38,637 nt of DNA from JAJDGF01 sp031549325 (GTDB lineage: Bacteria; Bacillota; Clostridia; Christensenellales; Aristaeellaceae), in contig JAVBQA010000082.1 of assembly GCA_031549325.1 (NCBI GenBank), positions 1 to 38,637 of the forward strand, read 5' to 3'. The position numbers and the translations under genes are program-made. The notes beneath the pieces were generated by a model. That model did no database searches and was not told the origin of the DNA. It worked only from the letters and a program-made list of their open reading frames with translations. This document shows positions 1 through 8,031 of this stretch, piece after piece. Numbering within the stretch: position 1 is the stretch's first letter; each line of letters starts with the position of its first letter.

Positions 1-2
1 AC

Positions 3-758
3 GGCGGATGGTGCGTGAGCTGCGGCGATGATGAGCGCGCACTGCGCGTGATGAGGGGGAGCGGCCGCGCCGGGCTGAGCTTCGGCCTTTCAGAGCACAA
101 CGATATTCGCGCCGAGCAGATCTCCTATGACGAGCTGGGCCGCGCGCGCTGCATGGTCACGCTGCGCGGCCACCACTTGCTGGAGCTCGAGATGGGCGTG
201 CCCGGCGAGCACAACCTGCTGGACGCGCTGGCCGTGGTTGCCGTGGCTTCGATTCTGGAGCTGCCGATGCAGCAGGTCGCCGAGTCTCTCGGACGTTTCA
301 CCGGCGCACACCGGCGGTTCGAGCTGACCTCCGTCACCGACGGCGCCCGCGTGTACCAGGACTACGGCCACAACCCCACCGAAATCCGGAACGCGCTGCG
401 CATCGCCAAGATGCAGCCCCACAGGAAGTTATGGGCCGTGTGGCAACCCCACACTTACTCGCGCACGAAGAAGCTGTTTAACGGCTTCCTGGGCTGTTTT
501 GACGACGCCGACAGCGTGGTCATCACCGACATCTGCGCCGCGCGCGAGAGCGACCCGGGCGACATCAGCGCGCATATGCTGATCGGCCCGATGCGCGAGC
601 GCGGCATTGACGCCCATCTGACCCCCACCTTTGACGATGCCGAGCGGTTTCTGCGCGCCAGCTGGAAAGAGGGCGACCTGGTCATCACGCTTGGGTGCGG
701 CAACATCGACCTGCTGAACGAGCAGATCGCGCTGCACGGCGATACCCCCGAGGCATGA
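3..758 (+). CDS. murC: UDP-N-acetylmuramate--L-alanine ligase, C-terminal part (window-truncated)
   Basis: MurC adds L-alanine to UDP-MurNAc using ATP, in cytoplasmic peptidoglycan precursor synthesis. The frame is open to the left edge, so the N-terminal nucleotide-sugar domain and most of the ATP-binding domain lie outside. What remains is the end of the central domain and the whole C-terminal domain. Family marks visible are GEHNLLDALA, the GAHRRFE stretch, DYGHNPTEI (the conserved DYxHxPxE signature) and QPHTYSRTK. The final TTLGCGNI-type segment (VITLGCGNIDLL) is also typical of MurC rather than of MurD, MurE or MurF. The TGA stop overlaps the ATG of the next gene by four bases (ATGA), so the two are probably translated in a coupled way. 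Identification is firm; the true start is not visible. Confidence 0.93.
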   Translation, partial: GGWCVSCGDDERALRVMRGSGRAGLSFGLSEHNDIRAEQISYDELGRARCMVTLRGHHLLELEMGVPGEHNLLDALAVVAVASILELPMQQVAESLGRFTGAHRRFELTSVTDGARVYQDYGHNPTEIRNALRIAKMQPHRKLWAVWQPHTYSRTKKLFNGFLGCFDDADSVVITDICAARESDPGDISAHMLIGPMRERGIDAHLTPTFDDAERFLRASWKEGDLVITLGCGNIDLLNEQIALHGDTPEA

Positions 759-1621
759 TTGTCTCCGCAAGCAGGAGAACCGACCTCCCGGCGTTCTATT
801 CGGGCTGGCTGCTAAACCGCCTGCATGAAGGCTACGCGCTGGCTCGCAATCCGCTGAACGCAAAACAAATCCGGCGTGTGGACCTATCGCCAGACGCCGT
901 GGATGGGCTGGTGCTTTGGAGCAAGAATCCGGCGCCGCTGCTGCCGCATCTGAACGCGCTGAAACCTTTCGCATTCTATTTTCAATTCACGCTGAACCCT
1001 TACGACCGGGACATCGAGCCGCGCGTACCGCCTTTGAATGAGCGCGTCGACACGCTCCTGCGTCTGAGCGACATGGTTTCACCATACCGCGTCGTGTGGC
1101 GCTACGATCCGGTGCTGCTCAGCCCGAATCACTCCATGGGCTATCATGTTGATCGGTTCGGCGAACTTGCGCAACGCCTGTCCGGTCATGTGGCACAGGT
1201 GATGTTCAGCTTTCTGGACATCTATAAGAAGATCGAGAAGCAGCTGGCTTTTCAGCGCATTGAGCCGCCGAACGATGATCTAAAGCGCGTCATAGCGGCT
1301 GAGTTCGCGGCAATCGCGAAGCAACATCACCTTCCCATCGCCGGCTGTTGCGAGCCCGCCATCGCTGCCGTTCCGGGCATCGAACCGGGCCGCTGCATTG
1401 ACGCTGAGCGGCTGAGCGGCATTGCCGGGCGCTCCATCCAGGCCAAGCGCGACCCCTCCCAGCGCCCGGGCTGCGCCTGCGCCCAGGCGGTGGACATCGG
1501 CGCATACGACTGCTGCGTCCACGGTTGCGTGTATTGCTACGCCAACCGGAGCGCTGCTTACGTGCAACTCCGCGCCGCGACGCACAACCAGACATCCGCC
1601 ATACTGATCGGAGGCACATAA
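755..1621 (+). CDS. DUF1848 family protein with C-terminal CxxxCxxC motif
   Basis: A 288-residue protein that begins MIVSASRRTDLPAFYSGW, the N-terminus typical of the DUF1848 family, whose biochemical role is not established to my knowledge. The ATG at 755 is preferred over the longer open frame because it overlaps the murC stop as ATGA. Near the C-terminus Cys254, Cys258 and Cys261 form CVHGCVYC, a CxxxCxxC arrangement like the iron-sulphur site of radical SAM enzymes, but here at the wrong end of the chain for a classical radical SAM barrel. Two further Cys (CACAQ) lie just before it. The gene abuts the next one with no gap (TAA followed directly by ATG). An Fe-S or other metal site is inferred; the substrate is unknown. 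Confidence 0.85.
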   Translation: MIVSASRRTDLPAFYSGWLLNRLHEGYALARNPLNAKQIRRVDLSPDAVDGLVLWSKNPAPLLPHLNALKPFAFYFQFTLNPYDRDIEPRVPPLNERVDTLLRLSDMVSPYRVVWRYDPVLLSPNHSMGYHVDRFGELAQRLSGHVAQVMFSFLDIYKKIEKQLAFQRIEPPNDDLKRVIAAEFAAIAKQHHLPIAGCCEPAIAAVPGIEPGRCIDAERLSGIAGRSIQAKRDPSQRPGCACAQAVDIGAYDCCVHGCVYCYANRSAAYVQLRAATHNQTSAILIGGT

Positions 1622-2302
1622 ATGACCAAGAGCGAATTTCAGGCAATCGAGCGCCACATGCTGAACGCCATGACCGACAGCGCACACGACCCGATGCACA
1701 TCTACCGCGTGCTGTATCTGGCGCTGGACATCGCGGCATCCGAGGAAAACGTAAACATGGATGTGCTGGTCGCGGCTTGCCTGCTGCACGACATTGGGCG
1801 CGAGCAGCAGTCGAAGGATCTCGAACTGGACCACGCCCAGATTGGCGGGCCAATGGCTTACGCGTATTTGGCAAGCATCGGATGGACGGAGGAAGCCGCC
1901 GGACATGTGCAGCGCTGCGTCGAGACCCACCGCTTCCGCAAGGGCGAACCGCCCGAGAGCATCGAGGCCAAAATCGTGTTCGACGCGGACAAGCTGGACG
2001 TGACCGGCGCCATCGGCATGGCGCGCACGCTGATCTACGGCGGACAGGTGCTGGAGCCGCTGTATCTGCTGGACGAGCACGGCCAGATTGAAAAGGCGGG
2101 CGGCGGCGCGGAAGTCTCTTCCTTTTTTCAGGAGATCAACTACAAGTTCTTCAAGATCTACGACAGTTTCTTTACGGAGCGCGCCAGGCAAATCGGCGCG
2201 CAACGCCGACCGGCGTTCATCCACTTTTACGAGAGCCTGGAGCGTGAAATTCAGCTTGCGCACGACGAAGGAGCTCGCCGCCTTCTGCAAATGCTTGACT
2301 GA
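1622..2302 (+). CDS. HD-domain phosphohydrolase
   Basis: A 226-residue cytoplasmic HD-superfamily protein. The metal ligands expected for the fold are visible: His in the DPMHIYRV segment (near residue 26), the His56-Asp57 doublet in CLLHDIGRE, a histidine in ETHRF, and an Asp in FDADKLD. This pattern is that of small stand-alone HD hydrolases of the YedJ type, which remove phosphate from nucleotides or related metabolites. The actual substrate cannot be told from sequence. The gene starts one base after the DUF1848 stop, so murC, the DUF1848 gene and this gene look like one transcript. No terminator hairpin is seen after it; the next promoter begins about 37 bases downstream. Confidence 0.85.
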   Translation: MTKSEFQAIERHMLNAMTDSAHDPMHIYRVLYLALDIAASEENVNMDVLVAACLLHDIGREQQSKDLELDHAQIGGPMAYAYLASIGWTEEAAGHVQRCVETHRFRKGEPPESIEAKIVFDADKLDVTGAIGMARTLIYGGQVLEPLYLLDEHGQIEKAGGGAEVSSFFQEINYKFFKIYDSFFTERARQIGAQRRPAFIHFYESLEREIQLAHDEGARRLLQMLD

Positions 2303-2338
2303 CCGGCTTGTGAATCCAATAACTTTGCGCAACTGTGC

Positions 2339-2367
2339 TTGACAGATGCGCGATTTTTTTTTACGCT
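2339..2367 (+). promoter_or_regulatory. Sigma-A-type promoter of the XRE-cupin gene
   Basis: TTGACA at 2339-2344 and TACGCT at 2362-2367 are separated by 17 bases. The -35 box is perfect; the -10 keeps the T, A and final T that matter most. A T-rich run lies inside the spacer. Start of transcription would be near 2374, 26 bases before the ATG. Confidence 0.6.
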
Positions 2368-2399
2368 AACAAGTATATCATTTGAAGGAGGAAACGGCC

Positions 2400-2954
2400 A
2401 TGACAGATTCCATTCAGACCATCGCACTTCGAATTAGGGACCTGCGCGACATTACCGGGCTCTCGCAGGCGCAAGTGGCCGAGTCCTCCGGCGTTCCCCT
2501 CGCGGATTACGAGGCGTATGAATCCGGCCAAAAGGACTTTTCCTTTAGCCATCTGTTCAACATCGCCAAGACGCTGGGCGTGGACATCTCGGATCTGCTG
2601 ACTGGCGAGAGCCCCAAGCTGCACGGCTATATCCTGGTGAGAAACGGCGAGGGGCTCCAGTTCGAGCGCCGCAAAGCCTACCACTATCAGCATCTTGCCC
2701 ACAACTTCAAGGACAAGAAGGCCGAACCGTTTATCGTCACCGTGGATTACGATGGGCAACTGACCGGCAAGACCGCCCATGCCCACGAGGGCCAGGAGTT
2801 TGACTATCTGCTCGAAGGCAAGATGATGATCGAGCTCGGAGGCAACCAGGTGTTCCTGGAGCCGGGCGACTCGCTGTACTATGACTCCTCCATTCCGCAC
2901 GCGATGTATGCGCTGGAGGCCGACGCACGCTTCATCGCGGTCGTCATTAAGTAA
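2400..2954 (+). CDS. XRE-family transcriptional regulator with cupin sensor domain
   Basis: A 184-residue regulator. Residues ~8-65 form a helix-turn-helix of the Cro/C1 type (ALRIRDLRDITGLSQAQVA... with the GLSQ turn). Residues ~105-180 form a cupin-2 barrel with the ligand-like HAHEGQEFDYLLEG and PGDSLYYDSSIPH motifs, which can bind a metal or small ligand. Start: ATG at 2400, eight bases after AAGGAGG at 2385-2391; the TTG at 2382 overlaps that ribosome site and is rejected. The gene directly precedes an acyl-CoA synthetase (35 bases), a pairing that suggests it senses a carboxylic acid or its CoA ester and controls the synthetase. That link is inference from gene order. Confidence 0.9.
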   Translation: MTDSIQTIALRIRDLRDITGLSQAQVAESSGVPLADYEAYESGQKDFSFSHLFNIAKTLGVDISDLLTGESPKLHGYILVRNGEGLQFERRKAYHYQHLAHNFKDKKAEPFIVTVDYDGQLTGKTAHAHEGQEFDYLLEGKMMIELGGNQVFLEPGDSLYYDSSIPHAMYALEADARFIAVVIK

Positions 2955-2989
2955 TCTGTTTTTATGTTATATAATGGAGGGGAGTCCCC

Positions 2990-4648
2990 ATGCAGCTATT
3001 CAAGCAGTATCTGGAGCAGTCCAGTTTTGGTTCTTATGAAGACTACCTGAAGAACTTCCGCATCCAGGCGCCAGATCACTTCAACTTCGCGTATGATGTG
3101 CTGGAGCGCCTGGCCCAGGAAACCCCGGACGCCGTGGCGCTTGAGTGGTGCAACGTCGAAGGGGAGGCAAAGACCTTCACCTTCAAGGACATCGCGGAAC
3201 AGTCCAGCCGCGCGGCCAATCTGTTTCAATCGCTCGGCGTTCAGCGCGGCGATGCGGTAATGCTGGTACTGAAGCGCCACTACCAATTCTGGTTCGCCAT
3301 CATGGGCCTGCACAAACTGGGCGCTGTCGCCGTGCCCGCCACCCACCTGCTCACCAAGAAGGACATCGTCTACCGCTGCAACGCCGCCACCGTCAAGATG
3401 ATCGTAGCCACCAGCGAGGGCGTGTTCCACCAGCAGTGCGACCTGGCCATGGCCGAGTGCCCGACCGTCGCGAAGCGTCTGTCGGTGCGCGGCAGCATCG
3501 ACGGTTGGATCAACTTCGACGAGGAACTGCAAAAGCAGTCCCCCGTCTTTGGGCGCCCCGAACCGCTGAATGAGAACAGCGACCCGCTGCTTCTATACTT
3601 CACCTCCGGTACGTCCGGCATGCCCAAGATGGTCATCCACGACTGCACCTATCCGCTGGGTCATATCCAAACCGCGGCGTTCTGGCAGGAGTGCGAGGAC
3701 AACGGGCTGCACCTGACCGTGTCTGAGACCGGCTGGGCGAAATCCGTTTGGGGCAAGCTGTACGGCCAATGGCTGTGCGGCAGCGCGATCATGGTGTATG
3801 ACTTTGAAAAGTTCGTGCCCAAGGATCTGCTGAACATTGTATCCAAATACCATGTCACCAGCTTCTGTGCGCCGCCCACCATCTACCGTTTCATGATGCT
3901 CGAGGAAGGCATCAAACAGCTGGACCTGAGCGCGCTGCGCCACTGCTCGGTGGCGGGAGAGCCGCTCAGTCCCGAAGTGTTTGACGGCTGGCTGTCGCTG
4001 ACCGGCGTGCCGCTGCGTGAGGCGTTCGGCCAGACCGAGTTGTGCGTGACGGTGGGCACCTTCCCCTGGATGAAATCGATCCCCGGCTCCATGGGCAAGC
4101 CGTCCCCCCAGTTCGACGTGGACATCGTAGACGACGACGGCAACTCCTGCGCGGCCGGCGTCGTGGGCGAGATCGTGGTTCGGACGCGCAAAAAGCAAGT
4201 GGGCATGTTCGGCGGTTACTACCGCGACGAGGAGCGCACCGCATCCGTGTGGCATGACGACATCTACCACACGCTGGATCTTGCCTGGCGCGACGAGTGG
4301 GGCTACTATTGGTATGTGGGCCGCGCTGACGACGTGATCAAATCGTCCGGCTACCGCATTGGGCCGTTCGAGGTGGAGAGCGCGCTGATGGAGCACCCGG
4401 CGGTGCTCGAGACCGCCATCACCGGCGTGCCCGATGAGGTGCGCGGCCAGGTGGTCAAGGCCACGATCGTTCTGAGAAAAGGCTTTGAGCCGTCGGACGC
4501 GCTGATCCGGGAGCTGCAGGACCACGTTAAGAAGACCACCGCGCCCTATAAATACCCGCGCATCATCGAATTCGCCGCGGAACTCCCCAAGACCATTTCG
4601 GGCAAGATCCGTCGCGTAGAGCTGCGCGAACGGGACAAACAGGCCTGA
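2990..4648 (+). CDS. Acyl-CoA synthetase (AMP-forming), ACSM/acetyl-CoA synthetase-like
   Basis: A 552-residue member of the ANL adenylating superfamily. It activates a carboxylic acid to acyl-AMP with ATP and then forms the CoA thioester. Visible motifs, in order: YFTSGTSGMPKM (phosphate-binding loop, about residue 203-214), CAPPTIYRFM, the adenine-contact region EAFGQTE (about 345), the hinge/Asp region WYVGRADDVIKSSGYRIGP (about 444) and the C-terminal PKTISGKIRR, with the Lys that catalyses adenylation (about 542). The length is normal. Overall resemblance is to medium-chain/aryl-acid synthetases rather than to acetate-specific ones, but the acid cannot be assigned. A good ribosome site (GGAGGGGAG) precedes ATG 2990. 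A TATAAT-like sequence lies in the short gap before it, without a convincing -35 box. Confidence 0.92.
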   Translation: MQLFKQYLEQSSFGSYEDYLKNFRIQAPDHFNFAYDVLERLAQETPDAVALEWCNVEGEAKTFTFKDIAEQSSRAANLFQSLGVQRGDAVMLVLKRHYQFWFAIMGLHKLGAVAVPATHLLTKKDIVYRCNAATVKMIVATSEGVFHQQCDLAMAECPTVAKRLSVRGSIDGWINFDEELQKQSPVFGRPEPLNENSDPLLLYFTSGTSGMPKMVIHDCTYPLGHIQTAAFWQECEDNGLHLTVSETGWAKSVWGKLYGQWLCGSAIMVYDFEKFVPKDLLNIVSKYHVTSFCAPPTIYRFMMLEEGIKQLDLSALRHCSVAGEPLSPEVFDGWLSLTGVPLREAFGQTELCVTVGTFPWMKSIPGSMGKPSPQFDVDIVDDDGNSCAAGVVGEIVVRTRKKQVGMFGGYYRDEERTASVWHDDIYHTLDLAWRDEWGYYWYVGRADDVIKSSGYRIGPFEVESALMEHPAVLETAITGVPDEVRGQVVKATIVLRKGFEPSDALIRELQDHVKKTTAPYKYPRIIEFAAELPKTISGKIRRVELRERDKQA

Positions 4649-4649
4649 T

Positions 4650-4678
4650 TTGACGAATGTGCTGATTTGTTGTACAAT
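4650..4678 (+). promoter_or_regulatory. Promoter of the lipoprotein gene
   Basis: TTGACG (4650-4655) and TACAAT (4673-4678) with a 17-base spacer, starting right after the TGA of the acyl-CoA synthetase. It lies 42 bases upstream of the GTG start at 4720. Confidence 0.7.
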
Positions 4679-4719
4679 AAGCTTTGCTCTTACAATAAAC
4701 AACTGTCTGGAGGTGTGCT

Positions 4720-5391
4720 GTGAAGCGGGTTCTGGCCCTGTTGCTTATTCTGGCTCTGCTCACGCCGCTCGCCGGGTGTCACCCGGCGGACGACGCGCTT
4801 GAGGCATCCGCCAGCCAGCCCGAAGCCACCCCCACAGCAGCGCCGCTGCCAACCGATATCGAGCCGCCCGAGCCTACGCCGGAACCGACGCCGGTGCCGA
4901 TCGTCGGCTACAAGGAATACGCTTTCGAGACCTTCTCGGATGAGAATCTGAAGTTCAGCTTCAAGTATCCGTCGCACTGGGCGCTGGTGGAGGGCAATCA
5001 AACCATAAGCTACGTCCAACCGGTCAACGAGGGCGAGCTGCCCGCGCGGCTGTCGATTACCTGGCGCGATGCGGGCAATATCATCGTCACCAAGGAAGTG
5101 GCGATCGATCAGATGAACTCCTTCAAGAAGAGCCTGAAAAACCGGCGCGACTTCACGAACTTCGCCTCGAACAAGAAGAACAACAAGCGCTTCAAATTCG
5201 CGGGCAACACTGGCTTCAGCTTTATCTATACCGCCGAGCTGGACGGCGTGCCGATCAAGGGCTATTGCGCCATCGCGTACAGCAAGCCCAAGCGCAACAG
5301 GTTCTACGTCCTCCACTTCTACTGCCCCGCAGGAGAGTATAAGAGCTTCGAGAAGATCCGCAAGACCATCGTAAAGTCCGTCAAGATCTAA
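4720..5391 (+). CDS. Lipoprotein with Pro/Thr/Glu stalk and PsbP-like domain
   Basis: A 223-residue secreted lipoprotein. The N-terminus has a positive start (KR), a hydrophobic stretch LALLLILALLTP and the lipobox LAGC, so Cys17 would be lipid-modified and hold the protein on the outside of the membrane. Residues ~30-62 are a flexible stalk rich in Pro, Thr and Glu (PPEPTPEPTPVP). The rest (about 70-223) is one globular domain beginning with FSDENLKFSFKYPSHW, a pattern seen in PsbP/DcrB-like domains of unknown ligand. Start: GTG, six bases after GGAGG at 4709-4713. It has its own promoter and is followed by a strong hairpin, so it is probably a single-gene transcript. Confidence 0.85.
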   Translation: MKRVLALLLILALLTPLAGCHPADDALEASASQPEATPTAAPLPTDIEPPEPTPEPTPVPIVGYKEYAFETFSDENLKFSFKYPSHWALVEGNQTISYVQPVNEGELPARLSITWRDAGNIIVTKEVAIDQMNSFKKSLKNRRDFTNFASNKKNNKRFKFAGNTGFSFIYTAELDGVPIKGYCAIAYSKPKRNRFYVLHFYCPAGEYKSFEKIRKTIVKSVKI

Positions 5392-5394
5392 TCC

Positions 5395-5424
5395 AAAACC
5401 GCGCTCCATGTGGAGCGCGGTTTT
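5395..5424. terminator. Bidirectional intrinsic terminator between the lipoprotein gene and rnpB
   Basis: A 13-bp perfect stem (5395-5407 with 5412-5424, core CCGCGCTCC/GGAGCGCGG) closes on a four-base loop. It is flanked by four A on one side and four T on the other, so it can stop transcripts from both the lipoprotein gene (+) and rnpB (-). Confidence 0.88.
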
Positions 5425-5430
5425 ATCGTC

Positions 5431-5789
5431 AGTTGTGAGCGGCGTCTATAAGCCGAGTTCTGTCTTGGACGGCCATCTATCTAGGCCTGCGGTCGCCAGC
5501 AGGCTCAAGCGATTACCCGGGCGCGTGACGGGCAGCCACACATACGCCCCTATCAATCTTGCACCAGGTGGGGTTTACAGAGCCGGCAAGTCGCCATGCC
5601 GCTGGTGAGCTCTTACCTCACCTTTCCACCATCGCCTGCACGGGAAACCCCGCACATCGGCAGTCTATTTCTGTTGCACTTTCCTTGGAGTCGCCTCCAC
5701 CGGGAGTTACCCGGCACCCTGCCCTATGGAGCTCGGACTTTCCTCAGACCCCTTGCGGGGCCTGCGGCCGTCCAACGTCCTCACAACGA
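5431..5789 (-). ncRNA. rnpB: RNase P RNA
   Basis: The catalytic RNA that trims the 5' ends of pre-tRNAs. On the minus strand the conserved 5' core GAGGAAAGTCCGAGCTCC lies at about 5728-5745, and the conserved 3' core ending AGAACTCGGCTTATAG lies near 5450-5466. The ends were set from helix P1: GTTGTGAG (complement of 5780-5787) can pair with CTCACAAC (complement of 5432-5439). The length, about 359 bases, suits a bacterial RNase P RNA. It sits 25 bases after the zinc-ribbon gene with no clear promoter of its own, so it may be processed from the upstream transcript. Exact ends are estimates. Confidence 0.92.
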
Positions 5790-5814
5790 TCTTCGCACCG
5801 TGCGGATCTCTCAG

Positions 5815-6525
5815 TTACTCCTGCGGCACATACAAAATCCGGCCGCAGTTGTCGCAGCAGACAATCTTCTCGCCCGCCTTAATCTCGCGCAACACCACCG
5901 CGGGCTGGGACATGTAGCAACCGCCGCACTGGTCACCCACCATTTGCGCCATGGGCGGCGCGGCGTGCTGCTTGATGGCGTTGTAGCGATCCAGCAGTTC
6001 CTTGTTGATGGGCTTGGTTTCCTTCTCGGCGTTGGCGCGCAGCCTTGTCAGTTCTTCCGAGTCGCGCTTAAACTCCTCGTCATAAACTTCTTTGAGCTGG
6101 TCATACTCGGCCTTGCTCTTGGCGGCTTTGACGCGGATTTCCTTCTGCTGCTTGTCCAGCTCATCGGCGTCGCGCTGCATTTTGGCCAGCTCCTGCTCGT
6201 AAAGGTTTAGCGAATCCAGCAGCTTATGCACGCTCTGCAGCTGCTTGTCCACCTCGTTCAGATCGGTGGGCGCGCCGCCTTGAAACGCCGCCACCTGCGC
6301 CTTGACCAGCTCGGAAAGCCGAGCGGACTCGGCCTCGATGGCCTCCATCCGGTCGCTCTTGTCAACCAGCTCGGCCTCGATGTTCTTCATATTGGTCTGC
6401 TGTTCCATGATGAAATTGCGGTTTTTCAGCAGTTTCTGACGGTTGGGCGCCTGACGCATCGCGTTCTCGAAGCGATCGGCTTCCATGTCCACTTGCATGT
6501 ACTTCCACAACAGATCCAGCTGCAT
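5815..6525 (-). CDS. Coiled-coil protein with C4-type zinc ribbon
   Basis: A 236-residue cytoplasmic protein. Residues ~20-170 are strongly helical and heptad-like, rich in Lys, Glu and Gln: a long coiled coil. The C-terminus carries a zinc ribbon with Cys200-x2-Cys203 (CGGC) and Cys224-x2-Cys227 (CDNC), matching the C4-type zinc-ribbon family (zf-RING_7). Members are widespread next to nif3 and rpoD genes; the role is not well defined, and nucleic-acid binding is a common guess. The start is supported by AAGGAGG upstream of ATG 6525. It follows nif3 by 21 bases, in the same transcript. Confidence 0.9.
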   Translation of the reverse strand: MQLDLLWKYMQVDMEADRFENAMRQAPNRQKLLKNRNFIMEQQTNMKNIEAELVDKSDRMEAIEAESARLSELVKAQVAAFQGGAPTDLNEVDKQLQSVHKLLDSLNLYEQELAKMQRDADELDKQQKEIRVKAAKSKAEYDQLKEVYDEEFKRDSEELTRLRANAEKETKPINKELLDRYNAIKQHAAPPMAQMVGDQCGGCYMSQPAVVLREIKAGEKIVCCDNCGRILYVPQE

Positions 6526-6546
6526 ATTGAACCTCCTTAAAAGCCG

Positions 6547-7305
6547 CTACTGAAACGGCTCGAACTCGCTCTCAAAAACCCATACATTATATTGTAACGC
6601 ATCCAGTCGCATTTGTAAACCTTTTACCAAGGCTTTAACCGACAAGCGCTCTGTTTCGTAATGGCCGGCGTCGATGACGGGCATGCCGGATTGCACGCAA
6701 GCCAGCAAATCATGATGCCTCGCCTCGCCAATCACATAGGCATCCGCGCCCGCCGCGAGGGCAAACGGCCAGAAGTCGCTGCCCGCGCCGCCGCACACAG
6801 CCACGCGCTTCAGCGGTTTGTCTTTGCCGTACACGCGTGTGCTCTGGTTGATCCTCTTGCGGGCCGTCTCAGCCAGACCCAACAGTGTGCCGTCGTAGTC
6901 GCCGATGCGCAGCAGCCCGTCACGCAGCGATTCCATGCCGGTGACCCCCAGCGCCTCGCCCAGCACCTCGCTGACGCCGCCCTCGGCCGCGTCGAAGTTG
7001 GTGTGCGCCGCGATCATCGAGAGATTCGCGCGCACCAGCGCGCACAGCAGCGCGCCCTCGGCGTCGTCCTCGCGCAGATTCTTGCGTCCATGGAACAGCA
7101 CCGGATGATGCGTCACGATCAGCTGGCAGCCCTTGCTCTGGGCCTCCACAATCGCGCCGAGGGTTAGATCCAGGCTAACCAGCACTCGCTCCACCGACTT
7201 GTCCGGATGCCCGGCCAGCAGCCCCACGTTGTCGAACGACTCGGCGCTGTCAAATGGCGCAATCTGATGGATTTGCTCAAAGATCTGCCCAACCTTCGCC
7301 GCCAT
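6547..7305 (-). CDS. Nif3-like dinuclear metal-centre protein
   Basis: A 252-residue member of the NIF3/YbgI/YqfO family, which forms hexameric rings with a two-metal site. Metal ligands visible: His66-His67 in VTHHPVLFHG, His101 and Asp105 in AHTNFDAAEGG, and His215 and Glu219 in DAGHYETE. This is the short form, without the extra domain inserted in B. subtilis YqfO. The cellular function of the family is unsettled. Start: ATG 7305 preceded by GGAGGG eight bases upstream. It therefore overlaps the end of trmK by 29 bases, a pairing common in Firmicutes. Confidence 0.92.
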   Translation of the reverse strand: MAAKVGQIFEQIHQIAPFDSAESFDNVGLLAGHPDKSVERVLVSLDLTLGAIVEAQSKGCQLIVTHHPVLFHGRKNLREDDAEGALLCALVRANLSMIAAHTNFDAAEGGVSEVLGEALGVTGMESLRDGLLRIGDYDGTLLGLAETARKRINQSTRVYGKDKPLKRVAVCGGAGSDFWPFALAAGADAYVIGEARHHDLLACVQSGMPVIDAGHYETERLSVKALVKGLQMRLDALQYNVWVFESEFEPFQ

Positions 7306-7972
7306 TGAGTATTCCCTCCCATGTGTCGCGCTCAAGTTCCAGCGCCGCTTTCCAGGGCGCGTCGCCCTGCTCAGCGCCTAGGAGCGCCTTCGCTGCGATT
7401 CTCAGCCGCCACTGCGCGTACGGCGCCAGCAGCGGGCTGCCATGTTCCAGCAGGCACGGTCCCACCAGCAGTTGCCGCGGGTCATAGTGGCTTTCGCCCC
7501 GCACCGCATCCATCACCACATACAGCCGATTGGCAGCCCGGACGATGCGCTCACGGGCGATGCGGTACCCGGCCTTGCTGAGCCGTTCCCGGAGTTCAGG
7601 CGCGGACATGTTGGGCTGCATGATCAGCCGCGCATCGCCGAGCTGTGCCTGGCCTGCCTCGACGATCTGGGCGATCAGCTGGCCGCCCATGCCCGCAATG
7701 ACACAGACATCCGCCGATTCAAGCATCGCGTTTGCGCCGTCACCCACCGAGAACAGCGCCTTGTCACTTAACCCCAGTTTGCCGATCAGCCGACGAGCTT
7801 TGAGCAGCGAATCCGCGCTCACATCCAGAAACTGCACGCGCCTCGCCTGGCCGCTCTGCAGCAAAAACGCGCCCAATCGCCCGTGATCCGCACCGATATC
7901 CGCCACGGATTCGCAACTGCCGATCAGCGCCGCGATGGTGGACAATCTGTCATCCAGTGTGATGCTTGCCAT
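7277..7972 (-). CDS. trmK: tRNA (adenine-22-N1)-methyltransferase
   Basis: A 231-residue SAM-dependent methyltransferase that methylates N1 of A22 in the D-arm of tRNA. The SAM site VADIGADHGRLGAFLL lies near residues 22-37. It is followed by the acidic residue in FLDVSADSLLKAR and the catalytic-region motif VCVIAGMGGQLI, all typical of TrmK (formerly YqfN). The C-terminal helical domain is present. Start: ATG 7972 after GAGAGGG; the longer open frame runs back through the rpoD terminator and is rejected. Its place between rpoD and nif3 is the usual Gram-positive order. Confidence 0.92.
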   Translation of the reverse strand: MASITLDDRLSTIAALIGSCESVADIGADHGRLGAFLLQSGQARRVQFLDVSADSLLKARRLIGKLGLSDKALFSVGDGANAMLESADVCVIAGMGGQLIAQIVEAGQAQLGDARLIMQPNMSAPELRERLSKAGYRIARERIVRAANRLYVVMDAVRGESHYDPRQLLVGPCLLEHGSPLLAPYAQWRLRIAAKALLGAEQGDAPWKAALELERDTWEGILNGGEGWADL

Positions 7973-7984
7973 TTTCCCTCTCGC

Positions 7985-8017
7985 AAAAAGTATGGCGGGG
8001 GCTGATGCTCCCCCGCC
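7985..8017 (-). terminator. Terminator-like hairpin between rpoD and trmK
   Basis: On the minus strand GGCGGGGG (8017-8010) pairs with CCCCCGCC (8001-7994) around an eight-base loop. A run of five T (7989-7985) follows four bases later. It would end part of the dnaG-rpoD transcripts, leaving trmK-nif3 to read-through or an unseen promoter. Confidence 0.65.
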
Positions 8018-8031
8018 GCTTCGTCCATCGA

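Noticed and set aside
5408..6210. Plus-strand frames across the RNase P RNA and zinc-ribbon gene
   Set aside because: They run antisense through a structured RNA and a real coding gene; no independent support.
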